64,000 bases of DNA from Chryseobacterium joostei (GCF_003815775.1 NZ_CP033926.1:4464001-4528000), one strand, 5' to 3'. Shown: positions 51,577-62,100, numbered from the stretch's first letter. The notes: generated by a model from the sequence alone, not told the origin. Translations and numbers: made by a program.

Positions 51577-52566
51577 ATGAGCAATTTTATAGATTTTAAT
51601 TCGGCAAAAAAACTACATGACATGCAGGGAAACCAAAATAGAATTTCGGAGCTTTTCAATATAAAATATCCCATTATTCAGGCTGGGATGATCTGGCACT
51701 CAGGTTGGAGACTGGCATCAGCTGTTTCCAATTGTGGAGGACTAGGATTAATAGGTGCGGGAAGTATGTATCCCGATATCCTAAGAGAGAATATTCAAAA
51801 ATGTAAACAGGCAACAGATAAACCTTTTGGGGTGAATGTTCCTATGCTGTATCCTAATCTTGAGGAGATCATTCAGATCATTCTTGAGGAAGGAGTAAAA
51901 ATAGTATTTACTTCAGCAGGAAACCCGAAAACCTATACAGAAACCTTACAAAAAGAGGGAATAAAGGTTGCTCACGTAGTTTCGTCTACCAAGTTTGCCG
52001 TAAAGTGTGAAGAAGCAGGAGTAGATGCTGTAGTGGCGGAGGGTTTTGAAGCCGGTGGACACAATGGAAGAGATGAGACTACAACATTCTGTCTTATTCC
52101 TAATGTGAAAAAGCATATTTCAAAACCCTTAATTGCAGCTGGAGGAATTGCATTGGGTTCTCAAATGAAAGCGGCCATGATTTTAGGGGCAGATGGTGTA
52201 CAGATTGGGTCCCGTTTTGCTGCAACAACTGAAGCCAGTGCCCATGAAAACTGGAAAAAGAAAATCATAGAGCTTCAGGAAGGAGATACTCATCTTACCT
52301 TAAAGGAACTCGCTCCTGTAAGAATGGTTAAGAATAAATTTTTTAACGAACTGGAAGAGATTTATCAGGAAGGTAGAAATAAGGAAGCCTTAATTTCTTC
52401 ATTGGGAAGAGCAAGAGCTAAACGTGGAATGTTTGAAGGAGATATGGAAGACGGTGAGCTGGAAATAGGACAGGTTTCTGCCCTTATTAATGATATCCTT
52501 CCGGTAGAAACAGTTTTTAATCATCTATTAAAGGAATTTGAAGAAACAAAAATGCCCAATTTTTAA
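51577..52566 (+). CDS. Nitronate monooxygenase-like flavin enzyme
   Basis: The ATG at 51577 gives 329 residues, MSNFIDFNSAKKLHD onward; an earlier frame start would overlap the probable promoter. The protein has the nitronate monooxygenase (2-nitropropane dioxygenase) fold: PIIQAGMIWHSGWRLASAVSN near residue 30, GLIGAG, GEGFEAGGHNGRDETTTFC (the His in GGHNG is the usual catalytic residue) and ADGVQIGSRF near residue 205. It binds FMN and oxidises alkyl nitronates or related substrates in the cytoplasm. The natural substrate is uncertain, since the family also includes enoyl reductases. The next gene follows 14 bp downstream. Confidence 0.9.
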   Translation: MSNFIDFNSAKKLHDMQGNQNRISELFNIKYPIIQAGMIWHSGWRLASAVSNCGGLGLIGAGSMYPDILRENIQKCKQATDKPFGVNVPMLYPNLEEIIQIILEEGVKIVFTSAGNPKTYTETLQKEGIKVAHVVSSTKFAVKCEEAGVDAVVAEGFEAGGHNGRDETTTFCLIPNVKKHISKPLIAAGGIALGSQMKAAMILGADGVQIGSRFAATTEASAHENWKKKIIELQEGDTHLTLKELAPVRMVKNKFFNELEEIYQEGRNKEALISSLGRARAKRGMFEGDMEDGELEIGQVSALINDILPVETVFNHLLKEFEETKMPNF

Positions 52567-52580
52567 TATAATTTTATTCA

Positions 52581-53351
52581 ATGGAAAGGAGAACAATTGA
52601 TGTAAAGGATAAAAAATTATATATAGAATACAATAACTTATTTGAAAACAGGCCTACCATTGTCTTTTTGCATGATTCATTAGGATCAGTGGAACTTTGG
52701 AGAGATTTTCCGGCTAAATTGTCTGAAGCTGTAAAATGTAATACCATTGCTTATGACCGTTTAGGATATGGAAAATCCAATCCAATGTCTACTCATGAAA
52801 GACCGGTTAATTATATGGAGCTGGAGGCAGATTTACTTAATGATCTTTTAGCTGAACTGAATATTAATAATGCTATTTTATTTGGTCACAGTGACGGAGG
52901 AACGATTGCGTTAATCACTGCTGCCAAATATCCAAAGAGAGTAGAAGTCGTTATTTGTGAAGCTGGGCATATATTTGTAGAAGATGTAACGCTAAAGGGT
53001 GTTTATGATGCCTGGGAAGCTTACAAAACAACGAATTTGCCACAGCGTTTGCAGAAATATCATGGAGACAAAGTAGAAATGTTGTTTAAAGCGTGGACAG
53101 AGACATGGACCCGCGATGATTATAAAAACTGGAACATCGAATACCTTTTAAAGGACATCACTTGCCCTCTTTTATTTATTCAGGGAGAATCTGACGAATA
53201 TGGTACTTTAGATCAGGTTGAAAAAACGGTTTCCCAGGTAAGTGGAAGTGCTGAGAAATACATTATTCCACAGATAGGTCATACACCACACAAGGAAGTT
53301 CCGGAATTAGTATTGGAAAAAGTAACGGATTTTATCAATACAAGATTTTGA
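52581..53351 (+). CDS. Alpha/beta hydrolase
   Basis: The 256-residue protein has the alpha/beta fold: an oxyanion region VFLHDSLGSVELWRDFP near residue 28, nucleophile elbow GHSDGG with Ser104, LFIQGESDEYG with the Asp late in the chain and GHTPHKE with the catalytic His near residue 236. It lies 14 bp after the flavin enzyme, so the two are co-transcribed and may act in one degradation step. It is cytoplasmic. Substrate unknown; the set resembles esterases or haloperoxidase-type hydrolases. Confidence 0.9.
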   Translation: MERRTIDVKDKKLYIEYNNLFENRPTIVFLHDSLGSVELWRDFPAKLSEAVKCNTIAYDRLGYGKSNPMSTHERPVNYMELEADLLNDLLAELNINNAILFGHSDGGTIALITAAKYPKRVEVVICEAGHIFVEDVTLKGVYDAWEAYKTTNLPQRLQKYHGDKVEMLFKAWTETWTRDDYKNWNIEYLLKDITCPLLFIQGESDEYGTLDQVEKTVSQVSGSAEKYIIPQIGHTPHKEVPELVLEKVTDFINTRF

Positions 53352-53370
53352 TATAGAAAATAAATTAATA

Positions 53371-53399
53371 AAAAACACCTTGCCAGCAGGGTGTTTTTT
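53371..53399 (+). terminator. Terminator of the hydrolase operon
   Basis: AAAAACACC (53371-53379) pairs with GGTGTTTTT (53390-53398) around a 10-nt loop, with a T run. Confidence 0.85.
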
Positions 53400-53869
53400 A
53401 TTGATCCTAAGGCCTTATTTTGTACATATTAATTATCTATTGAACAATTGTGTGCAAAAACCAACAGAGAGATATGCATATAACCTGATAATCTGTTTTT
53501 TATACTTTTTAATAATTTACACATCTTCAAATTAAAAACATTAATTAATTGTATTTCTATATGAAAGATATTCTTTGATTTTAAAAAAAATGCCTAATAA
53601 ATTCATTAAATATTTGAAGAGAAATAAGCCCTTTTTTTCCTTTGTGATAAAATATTTTATACACAAAAAAAACACTAAAATTACAAATGTAACACCTTTA
53701 TATACTATGATTTAAGTTTATTTTAGTGATGTAAAAAAAATAGTATTATAGGAAATTGGTTTGAGAAAAAGAATCTAAACTTATAATGATGAGAATCAGT
53801 ATGAGTATATGTTTGGTATGAATGTGTTTCAAGAGGTGCAGATCTGCATCTCTTTTTTATTTTCGAATA
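53400..53869. other. Long AT-rich intergenic gap with orphan terminator
   Basis: This gap of about 470 bp between the hydrolase terminator and the minus-strand HD gene has no gene. It contains a -7 box TATGTTTG (53808-53815), a short 11-codon frame at about 53787 (MMRISMSICLV) and the plus-strand terminator at 53831-53857, a possible small RNA locus. Confidence 0.5.
53831..53857 (+). terminator. Orphan plus-strand terminator
   Basis: AAGAGGTGCAGA (53831-53842) pairs with TCTGCATCTCTT (53843-53854) with one wobble pair, and the T run follows on the plus strand only. No plus-strand gene lies between it and the previous terminator, 430 bp upstream. Confidence 0.75.
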
Positions 53870-54490
53870 TTATAAAAGCCGAATTTCAGTTGAGATATTT
53901 TTCTTGGCCCGTACTTCATACTTTTCTTTAAAATAATCTGTTTTGAAGATACTGTTAAGCTCCAGAAAATGTTTTAATACTTTTTTTCTCCCGGGTTTGT
54001 AAAGAAGATCAGGATAGATAGAATACTCTTTTCTGATCATTTGGGTATAAGCTAAATAGCTTTCAAGGTCTTTCCCTAAAATAGAAAGGTCAGCATCCAA
54101 AAGGTAGTTAGTGTCCTCATCTTCCGATTTTTGATGAAATTTTGTAGCCAGAATTTGAGCAGAAATAACATTAATGAGATTATTGTTTAGATTAAGCTCA
54201 GCCAGCCTTGTTTCTGCAAGTAATGCACTTTTTTCCTCATTGGATTTTGAAGTCGCATTATAAACAATATCATGATAAAATACGGAAAAAGAAACAACTG
54301 TAAAATTTGAAATTTTGTCTTTTACAGCTTCAATTTCCTTAAACATATTTTCAAGATGAAGAAGATTGTGGTAGTGCCTTCCTTTTTCAGAATATCGTTT
54401 TTCAATCTCACTCCATAACGTATTGATTATATTATGGTTTTCAGAAAACGATAAACAAAGCTGTTCAAATTGCTCCTTTAGATTCATCAT
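53870..54490 (-). CDS. HD-superfamily phosphohydrolase-like protein
   Basis: The 206-residue protein contains YHNLLHLENMF near residue 38 and SVFYHDIVYNATSKSNEEKSA near residue 68, which fit the metal-binding His and His-Asp pairs of the HD superfamily found in predicted nucleotide phosphohydrolases. A third cluster near YLLDADLSILG supplies further acidic ligands. It is cytoplasmic and all-helical. The start is one of two adjacent Met codons. Its 24-bp distance from the upstream rhodanese gene suggests one transcript, although a hairpin lies between them. Substrate unknown. Confidence 0.83.
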   Translation of the reverse strand: MMNLKEQFEQLCLSFSENHNIINTLWSEIEKRYSEKGRHYHNLLHLENMFKEIEAVKDKISNFTVVSFSVFYHDIVYNATSKSNEEKSALLAETRLAELNLNNNLINVISAQILATKFHQKSEDEDTNYLLDADLSILGKDLESYLAYTQMIRKEYSIYPDLLYKPGRKKVLKHFLELNSIFKTDYFKEKYEVRAKKNISTEIRLL

Positions 54491-54501
54491 GAAAAGATAT
54501 A

Positions 54502-54528
54502 AAAAAAGGAACTTTTAAAAAGTTCCTC
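54502..54528 (-). terminator. Hairpin after the rhodanese gene
   Basis: AGGAACTTTT and AAAAGTTCCT (54508-54528) form a near-perfect palindrome; the A run before it gives a T run on the minus strand. It overlaps the rhodanese stop codon and may attenuate transcription into the HD gene. Confidence 0.7.
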
Positions 54529-54814
54529 TATTTGCTTCAAGAACAGCCTTTAGCTCAGCCCAGCCTCCGCCGTTATAACCGTCCTTTAGTCCTTTTGAAT
54601 TAAGATATTCTAATGCCTTTCCACTTCTGTTTCCACTTCTGCAGAATAGGATTACCGGCTTTTCAATAGACAGAATTTCGTCCTGTCTGTCCTCTACTTC
54701 ACCCAGGGGAATATTTTTAGCACCATCTATATTTCCGTCCATTTCAAGCTCCATTGGCTCACGAACGTCAATCAATTCATAGTTTCCAGATTGTATTACT
54801 TCTATTAAAGACAT
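54515..54814 (-). CDS. Rhodanese-like domain protein
   Basis: The 99-residue single-domain protein has LIDVREPMELEMDGNIDGAKNIPLGE near the start and the active-site loop CRSGNRSG with Cys58. It fits small bacterial rhodaneses of the GlpE/PspE type, which move sulfane sulfur between carriers. There is no signal peptide, so it is cytoplasmic. It heads a minus-strand pair with the HD gene. The sulfur acceptor is unknown. Confidence 0.93.
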   Translation of the reverse strand: MSLIEVIQSGNYELIDVREPMELEMDGNIDGAKNIPLGEVEDRQDEILSIEKPVILFCRSGNRSGKALEYLNSKGLKDGYNGGGWAELKAVLEANRGTF

Positions 54815-54965
54815 AGTTGTTTATTTTGAACATTAAATTATAAACGAAATTACGTAATTTTTTTTTGAAAAAAATCTTAATTAAAACATAATTTTTTAGA
54901 AAGGACGCAGTATTAACGTTAAAGAAAGGATTTGAGAGCCAATTAGAAAATTGATAAAATAATCT

Positions 54966-54973
54966 TAATTTTG
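54966..54973 (+). promoter_or_regulatory. -7 box of queG
   Basis: TAATTTTG is a full match to TAnnTTTG and lies 13 bases before the ATG at 54987. No -33 element at the usual distance. Confidence 0.5.
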
Positions 54974-54986
54974 CAGTGTGAAATTT

Positions 54987-55931
54987 ATGAATGCTGGTGC
55001 CGAAAAATATTCTCAACTCATCAAGTCCAAGGCAAAAAGTTTTGGGTTTCAGAGTTGCGGCATTTCCAAGGCTGATTTTTTGGAGGAAGATGCCCCACAC
55101 CTTGAAAGATGGCTGAAGAATAACTTCAATGGTGAAATGAAGTACATGGAAAATCATTTCGATAAAAGACTTGACCCAAGACTATTGGTGGAGGGTTCCA
55201 AATCTGTTATTTCACTTTCCTATAACTACTTTCCCGAAGAAAAAATCTCTATTCTGGAGAATTTTAAAATTTCAAAATATGCCTATGCAGAAGATTATCA
55301 TGAAGTAATCAAGGAAATACTACGCGACATGGTTGCCGAATTGCAGGAAGAGATAGGAGAATTCGGATTTAGGGTTTTTGTAGATTCAGCACCGATTATG
55401 GAGAGAAGCTGGGCAAGAAAATCAGGTATTGGATGGGTAGGGAAAAATGCCAATCTTATTACAAAGCAAAATGGATCTTTCTATTTCCTGGCTGAAATTA
55501 TCTGCGATCTGGAACTGATTCCCGATCATGAAACTACAGATCATTGTGGAACCTGTAGAAAGTGTATTGATGCCTGTCCTACAGATGCCATTGTTTCAGA
55601 AAAAATTATTGACGGAAGCCGTTGTATCTCCTATGCCACTATAGAATTGAAGAATGAGATTCCGGATCATTTTAAAGATAAAATGGAGGACTGGATGTTT
55701 GGCTGTGATATCTGTCAGGATGTATGCCCTTGGAACCGATTTTCAGCTCCTAATCAACAAAGCAGATTTAAGCCTAATGAAGCCTTAAAGAATTTCAAAA
55801 AAGGAGAATGGAAAGAACTTACTCAGGAAATTTTCTCTGAGATCTTCAAAAAATCACCTGTGAAAAGAACCAAATTTACTGGTTTAAAGAGAAATATTGA
55901 GTTTTTACAGAAGTCTTCAGATCCGGTTTAG
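54987..55931 (+). CDS. queG: Epoxyqueuosine reductase
   Basis: The ATG at 54987 gives 314 residues ([21 protein letters not shown]); a GTG three codons upstream is possible. The protein has the QueG layout: an N-terminal domain, [12 protein letters not shown] near residue 150 with cobalamin-domain features, and two 4Fe-4S clusters, seen as [16 protein letters not shown] and [11 protein letters not shown]. It performs the last step in queuosine synthesis, reducing the epoxide on tRNA in the cytoplasm. The HEAT-like C-terminus of some homologues is short here, as in other Bacteroidota. Confidence 0.95.
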   Translation: MNAGAEKYSQLIKSKAKSFGFQSCGISKADFLEEDAPHLERWLKNNFNGEMKYMENHFDKRLDPRLLVEGSKSVISLSYNYFPEEKISILENFKISKYAYAEDYHEVIKEILRDMVAELQEEIGEFGFRVFVDSAPIMERSWARKSGIGWVGKNANLITKQNGSFYFLAEIICDLELIPDHETTDHCGTCRKCIDACPTDAIVSEKIIDGSRCISYATIELKNEIPDHFKDKMEDWMFGCDICQDVCPWNRFSAPNQQSRFKPNEALKNFKKGEWKELTQEIFSEIFKKSPVKRTKFTGLKRNIEFLQKSSDPV

Positions 55932-56284
55932 GCAAAACTTTTGGTGATAATCCCTTATCTGGAATTTTTCTGAGTTCCAAATTAAAGCTGACAATCGACC
56001 ATTCCTTATGTTTTTTACAGTAAGGAGGTTAAGATTTGATAGAATAAATTGCTTTAAAAGCCTTTCCTAAAAAGAAAAAATGACTTTCAGGAGATTAAGA
56101 TCTCACCGAAAATCAACGTTTTTTTTGTACTCTTTTTGGAGCAGTTTTTACTCTGACTTTAAATCTTTTTTGGGATTTGGTATTTTTACGCATATTTGTG
56201 AATATTTCGTAACTAAATATAGTCATTTTTCCGATTAAAACAAATACTTTTACGAAAAATCACATATTAAATTTTATTAAAAAC
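55932..56284. other. Intergenic gap
   Basis: This 353-bp stretch holds no gene I can support. It contains small inverted repeats (CCTTAT with GTAAGG near 56005-56030) and a -7-like TACTTTTA at 56245-56252 that may drive the next gene. Confidence 0.45.
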
Positions 56285-56968
56285 ATGACTTTGAAAACCA
56301 TATTGATGTTTATCCTGAAAGTTTTGGGAATTATTCTTGGAATTGTAATTGTGTATGTTCTTCTGGGATTATTGATACCCTATATTCCGGTTTCAGCAAA
56401 GGATGACGGAGAAAAGAAAGATATTCCCATTTATATTTATACCAATGGGGTGCATACAGATATTGTGATGCCTGTAAAAAATGACCTGCAGGATTGGAGC
56501 CTTATGATTCCGTTTGCAGATACCAGATCAAAAAAAACAGATTATAATTACATTGGCATAGGATGGGGAGATAAAGGCTTTTATCTGGATACTCCAACGT
56601 GGGCAGACCTCAAATTTTCAACTGCTGTAAAGGCTGCATTTTGGATGAGTGATTCTGCAATGCATTCTACTTATTATTATACAATGAAAGAGGGTGATGA
56701 CTGCAAAATGATTATGATCAGCAGAAGCCAGTATAAAAATCTGATCAAATTTGTAGAAGATAAATTCGACAGAGATCAAAATGGAAAATTCATGCTGATT
56801 CCTACTAATGCTGTTTATGGAGATAGTGACGCGTTCTATGATGCTAAGGGAACCTATAGCTTCCTTTATACCTGTAACACATGGAGCAATAATGCTTTGA
56901 AAGCTGCAGGACAAAAAGCTGCGCTGTGGACGCCCTCTGATTTTGGAATTTTTCAGCATTATAAATAA
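56285..56968 (+). CDS. DUF2459 (TIGR02117-type) membrane-anchored protein
   Basis: The 227-residue protein has one N-terminal membrane segment (about residues 8-30), then a periplasmic domain with IPIYIYTNGVHTDIVMPVKN, YIGIGWGDKGFYLDTPTWADL and the C-terminal FLYTCNTWSNNALKAAGQ, which are signatures of the DUF2459/TIGR02117 family. The His and Cys in these motifs resemble NlpC/P60-like catalytic residues, but activity is unproven. Family members often sit near urease genes or in isolation. The SRPBCC gene follows by 23 bp, so the two are probably co-transcribed. Confidence 0.88.
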   Translation: MTLKTILMFILKVLGIILGIVIVYVLLGLLIPYIPVSAKDDGEKKDIPIYIYTNGVHTDIVMPVKNDLQDWSLMIPFADTRSKKTDYNYIGIGWGDKGFYLDTPTWADLKFSTAVKAAFWMSDSAMHSTYYYTMKEGDDCKMIMISRSQYKNLIKFVEDKFDRDQNGKFMLIPTNAVYGDSDAFYDAKGTYSFLYTCNTWSNNALKAAGQKAALWTPSDFGIFQHYK

Positions 56969-56991
56969 AAAAGATTTAAGGAAAACTATTT

Positions 56992-57444
56992 ATGAAGCAC
57001 AGGCTTTTTCGTGAACAACAGCTCAACTGCGATATAGAAACAGCATGGAAATTTTTTTCATCATCCAATAACCTTTCAGAAATTACCCCAAAGAATATGG
57101 GCTTTATTGTTCTTACCCAAATGGAGAATGATGAGATTTATGAGGGAATGCTTATTGACTACTATATCTCACCCCTGCTTGGGATTAAAATGAAATGGCA
57201 GACAGAAATTACCCATGTAGATTTTCAAAAAAGATTTATTGATTTCCAAAGAAAAGGACCGTATAAGTTATGGAACCATCATCATGAGTTTATTCCTAAT
57301 GAACATGGCGTTCTCATGAAAGATACCATTGATTATGAACTGCCAATGGGATTTTTAGGTGAAATAGCACATTCTTTATTCGTGAAAAAGAAACTGGAAT
57401 ACATCTTTGACTATCGTTTTCGGGTACTGAGCAGATTATTTTAA
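56992..57444 (+). CDS. SRPBCC-fold protein
   Basis: The 150-residue protein has the SRPBCC start HRLFREQQLNCDIETAWKFFSSSNNLSEITP and a later DTIDYELPMGFLG followed by a C-terminal amphipathic helix ending RVLSRLF. This matches the single-domain cyclase/cell-division-inhibitor-like branch often annotated as SRPBCC. It is cytoplasmic, binds a hydrophobic ligand by inference, and has no catalytic residues of note. It follows the DUF2459 gene closely. Confidence 0.85.
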   Translation: MKHRLFREQQLNCDIETAWKFFSSSNNLSEITPKNMGFIVLTQMENDEIYEGMLIDYYISPLLGIKMKWQTEITHVDFQKRFIDFQRKGPYKLWNHHHEFIPNEHGVLMKDTIDYELPMGFLGEIAHSLFVKKKLEYIFDYRFRVLSRLF

Positions 57445-57547
57445 CACGACGAGAGAACCGTCAAATACTGTGTAACTTTTGTGGTTTAATCCACATTGTT
57501 TAAGTTTTTTTAACATTTTAAACACAGGAATTCCATTAAAAAATCCC

Positions 57548-57555
57548 TACTTTTG
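57548..57555 (+). promoter_or_regulatory. -7 box of the efflux operon
   Basis: TACTTTTG is a full match to TAnnTTTG, 45 bases before the ATG of the small gene at 57601. A block CTGTGTAACTTTTGTGGTTTAA just upstream (about 57469-57489) resembles the motif in the 151-bp tandem repeat. Confidence 0.5.
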
Positions 57556-57600
57556 CAGAACTATCGTTTTTACTAAAAAACTAATTGTGTTCTGATTGAC

Positions 57601-57933
57601 ATGGCAGGTCTGAGGTCATTTATCTACTTCTATATTATATTGGTTTTTACCCTTTTCAATTCGAATTGGGTAGAAAATTCATTGCAGAATATTCCTCATC
57701 TACCGCATGTAAGTAATATCCATTTGCTGGATATCTACGAAGAAGCAGATATGAACACGCATGCATTGCCTGCTGCTTCCAAAATTGTAAAACACTCTCC
57801 CCGTAAGGATGATCAGGCAGTTGGTGATTTTTCGGCCATTCTGAAAATTGCTCCAAAAATTACACTCCCTAATATTGCGGTTTCTATTATCTGTGGAGTA
57901 AAATCCTTTCTCCATCTCCTCCAGTTGTACTAG
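57601..57933 (+). CDS. Small protein at head of efflux operon
   Basis: The 110-residue product has a hydrophobic N-terminal segment (SFIYFYIILVFTLFN, residues 6-20), then a polar middle (about residues 24-80) and a second hydrophobic stretch (ITLPNIAVSIICGVKSFLHLL, about 87-107). It could be a small membrane protein. I do not recognise it. It has a good -7 box upstream and lies 59 bp before the adaptor gene, so it would be the first gene of the RND operon if real. Coding is less certain than for the neighbours, because alternative frames are also open here. Confidence 0.5.
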   Translation: MAGLRSFIYFYIILVFTLFNSNWVENSLQNIPHLPHVSNIHLLDIYEEADMNTHALPAASKIVKHSPRKDDQAVGDFSAILKIAPKITLPNIAVSIICGVKSFLHLLQLY

Positions 57934-57992
57934 TTTAAGGTATTGAATTTCAATTTATTTTAACGAAGATTTTATAACCTAAACATTTAAGA

Positions 57993-59081
57993 ATGTATTT
58001 TAAAAACGTAATAATTTGCAGTTTTGCAATATTATTCGCTGTGTCATGCAGTAAAGACAAGAAAAAAAACAACGAGAAAGAAAAAGAAGTTCCCGTTCTG
58101 GAAATCAAGGAAAAAGATACCTTAGTAAGCAACCAGTTTGTAACGGATATCCAGGCCAAGAAAAACGTAGAAATGCGTTCAAGAATTGGAGGAATTATAC
58201 AGCATATTTATGTAAATGAGGGGCAATTTGTACATCAGGGACAGCCTTTATTTAAGATTAATGATGCTGAATTGCAGATGGAACTTTTGAAAGCAAATGC
58301 CAGCTTAAAACAGGCCGAAGCAGATGTTCGCATTGTAGAAGTGGAACTGAAGCAGATTCAAAGCTTACATGCTAAAAAGTTTGTAGCCAATAATGAATTG
58401 GAAATGGTAAAAGCCAAGCTTTCATCAGCGAAAGCTAAACATGCCTTTGCGGATGCTGAAAAAAGAACTGTACTTCAAAAAATAAACTTTACCAAGATCA
58501 CAGCACCTTTTGACGGAGTTATTGACGTTATTCCTCTTAAAGACGGAAGTTTGGTAGAAAATGGAACGCTATTAACAACGCTATCCCAGCTTAATGAGGT
58601 TTACGCCTACTTTTCAATTCCGGAAAACCTGTACTTTGAGCTTTTAGCCAATGATAAGATTGGAAGTCACCAAAAAATTGAACTTACCTTGCCCAATGGC
58701 GTTAATTATCAGTTTAACGGAGCTTTAAAGACGGCTGAGGGAGAAATCGACAGAACTACAGGTTCCATTCGATATAAAGTACTTTTCCCGAACCCTGACC
58801 GCTTGATTAAGCACGGTACTTCCGGAAAATTGATTATTTCAGAAAATCAGGATAATGCCATTCTTATTCCGCAAAAATCTACTTTCTCTATTCAGGATAA
58901 AACCTATGTTTTTGTAGTAGATAAGCAGAATAAAGTGAAAATGACCAACATCAGGATCGGAGCTACGTTAAGAGATTCCTATATGGTGGAAAGTGGTCTT
59001 AAAAGAGGTGATTTAATCATTTATGAAGGGACTCAGTCTTTAAAGGATGGAGATATTATCAAAATCAAAAAGAAGTATTAA
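57993..59081 (+). CDS. RND efflux periplasmic adaptor lipoprotein
   Basis: The 362-residue protein has a lipoprotein signal ending FAVSC (Cys19), then a membrane-fusion protein layout: a lipoyl-like half-motif IGGIIQHIYVNEGQFVHQGQPLF near residue 62, a helical hairpin (about residues 93-150), the second lipoyl half with ITAPFDGVIDVIPLKDGSLVENG near 170, and beta-barrel and membrane-proximal parts. It joins the inner-membrane pump to the outer-membrane channel. The pump gene follows 28 bp downstream. It resembles the MexA/AcrA type. Confidence 0.95.
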   Translation: MYFKNVIICSFAILFAVSCSKDKKKNNEKEKEVPVLEIKEKDTLVSNQFVTDIQAKKNVEMRSRIGGIIQHIYVNEGQFVHQGQPLFKINDAELQMELLKANASLKQAEADVRIVEVELKQIQSLHAKKFVANNELEMVKAKLSSAKAKHAFADAEKRTVLQKINFTKITAPFDGVIDVIPLKDGSLVENGTLLTTLSQLNEVYAYFSIPENLYFELLANDKIGSHQKIELTLPNGVNYQFNGALKTAEGEIDRTTGSIRYKVLFPNPDRLIKHGTSGKLIISENQDNAILIPQKSTFSIQDKTYVFVVDKQNKVKMTNIRIGATLRDSYMVESGLKRGDLIIYEGTQSLKDGDIIKIKKKY

Positions 59082-59109
59082 CCTTTCATAATCTTTAAAT
59101 CAATTTACT

Positions 59110-62100
59110 ATGGTAGAAATGTTTATAAGACGAAAGGTTCTTTCGTTGGTTATTTCCATATTATTTGTACTACTGGGAATCATGGCACTTTTAAAGATGC
59201 CGATTACACAATTCCCGGATATTGTACCCCCTTCAGTAACGGTAACGGCAAAATATACAGGAGCAAATGCCGAAGTATCAGCGAATGCCGTTGCACTTCC
59301 ATTGGAGCGTGCCATCAACGGAGTTCCGGGAATGACGTATATGTCGACGGTAACTTCTAATGACGGGCTTACCTTAATTCAGGTTTTCTTTGAAGTAGGA
59401 ACAGATCCTGATGTAGCAGCCGTAAACGTTCAGAACAGGGTAACAACCATCCTTGATGAACTTCCTGAAGAAGTAATCCGTGCAGGGGTAACCACTGAAA
59501 AAGAGGTGAACAGTATGCTGATGTATCTTAATATCACGAGTACAGATCCGAGTCAGGATGAGCAGTTCATCTACAATTTTACCGATATCAACGTTCTTCA
59601 GGAATTAAAGCGTATTGATGGAGTAGGACGTGCAGAGATTATGGGGCAGAAAGAATACTCCATGAGGATATGGCTTGATCCGCAGAAGATGGCGGCATAT
59701 AGTATTTCGGCTGATGAAGTAATTGCTTCATTACAAAAGCAGAATATTTCAGCAGCTCCCGGAAAGGTGGGTGAAACATCAGGAAAAACTTCCAGTCAGC
59801 TTCAGTATGTAATCAAATATAAAGGGAAATTCTTTGAGCCTAAGCAATACGAGGAAGTTCCGATCAGATCTGATGTAGACGGAACCATTCTAAAGCTTAA
59901 GGATATTGCCAAGGTAGAATTCGGGGCAATGAACTATGGGATGGTTTCCAAAACAGACGGAAGACCTTCAGCATCTATTATGATGAAGCAGCGTCCGGGG
60001 TCCAATGCCTCTGAAGTTATTGAGAGTGTAAAGGCAAAGATGGAAGAGCTAAAAGGTACTTCTTTCCCACCGGGAATGGAGTATAATATGGCCTATGATG
60101 TTTCCAGATTTCTTGATGCTTCCATTAGTGCGGTATTAACGACTCTTATTGAAGCCTTTATCTTGGTAGGAATTGTAGTGTTTATATTCCTTCAGGATTG
60201 GAGATCTACGTTAATTCCTGTATTGGCAGTTCCGGTTGCATTGGTGGGAACATTTGCTTTCATGAATATGCTTGATTTCTCGGTAAACTTATTGACCTTG
60301 TTTGCCTTGGTTCTTGCCATCGGAATTGTGGTGGATAATGCAATCGTCGTCGTCGAGGCAGTTCACGTAAAAATGGAAGAAGGGATGAACGCGATGGATG
60401 CCACTATTAATGCAACAAAAGAAATTGCAGGGGCAGTAGTAGCAATTACCATTGTTATGTCTGCTGTATTTATTCCTGTGGCATTCCTTGATGGTCCGGT
60501 AGGAGTATTTTATCGCCAGTTTTCATTAACGTTAGCGATCAGTATTGTCATCTCAGGAGTGAATGCATTAACGCTTACTCCGGCGCTTTGTGCTATTATT
60601 TTAAAACCTCACAATCATCATAAAAAGAAGACCATTGTAGACCGATTCTTCCAAAGCTTTAATACAGGTTTTGATAGATTAACAAACGGTTATGTCGGAA
60701 TTCTATCCAAGTTTGCTACAAGAACTACAGTCACATTTGGTATTCTATTTTTATTTGTCGGATTAACTTTTGTGACCAGTAAATTCCTGCCAACAGGATT
60801 TATTCCCATGGAAGATCAGGGAATGGTGTATGTGAGTGTTACCACACCACAGGGAGCAACCGTGGAAAGAACAGAAAAAGTATTGGATGAAGTAACAGTC
60901 ATTGCCAAGAAAATAAAAGGCGTAGAAAACGTAACGACACTTGCGGGATACAGTATTGTAACAGAAATTGCAGGTTCATCCTATGGAATGGCGATGATTA
61001 ACCTTAAAGACTGGAAAGAAAGATCCATTTCAGTGAATGACTTGATCACAGAACTTTCAGAAAAAACAAAAGGGATAGCAGATGCGCAGATTGAAATCTT
61101 TGCTCCGCCCACCGTTCCCGGATTCGGAAATACCAGTGGTTTTGAATTGCGTTTGCTAGACAGAACCGGAGGAACTATCGAAAATACAGATAAGATCACC
61201 AAGGATTTTGTGAAGAAGCTGAATGAAGCTCCTGAATTACAGAACAGTTTTACCAGTTTTGATGCTACATTCCCGCAATATATGATTAATGTAGATTATG
61301 ATATGGCCGCGAAAAAAGGAATTTCAGTAGACAATGCCATGTCCACCCTGCAAACGATGCTTGGTTCTTACTATGCAACCAACTTTATCCGTTTCAGTCA
61401 GATGTATAAAGTAATGGTTCAGGCAAGTCCTGAGCACAGAGATACCCCTGAAAGTATCCTGAATTTATATCTGAAAAATGATAAAGGTGAAATGGTTCCG
61501 TTTTCAACATTTATTACCATTGAAAAAGTATACGGACCTGAAGTATTAACGAGGTATAACATGTATATGTCTGCCATGATCAATGGTGAGCCGGCAGATG
61601 GTTTCAGCTCCGGTGATGCCATTGCAGCCGTAGATCGTATTGCTAAAGAAACCCTGCCAAGAGGTTTTGATATTGAATGGTCCGGTATGACAAGGGAAGA
61701 AATCTTATCAGGAAACCAAACCATTTACATATTCCTGATCTGTCTGTTGTTTGTATATCTTTTATTGGCGGCTCAATATGAAAGCTTCCTACTTCCATTG
61801 CCTGTATTGTTAAGTCTTCCAACAGGAATTTTCGGTTCCTATATCGCATTGGTATTGGCGGGACTGGATAATAATATTTATGCACAGGTGGCTCTGGTCA
61901 TGCTGATCGGACTTTTAGCGAAAAATGCCATCCTGATTGTAGAATTTGCTGTTGCCAGAAACAAGCAGGGATTTGATATTATTCCGGCAGCAATTGAAGG
62001 AGCAAGACAACGTCTGAGACCTATTTTGATGACTTCTTTTGCCTTTGTGGCAGGACTTATTCCACTCTGTATTGCATCAGGAGCAGGAGCTATTGGAAAC

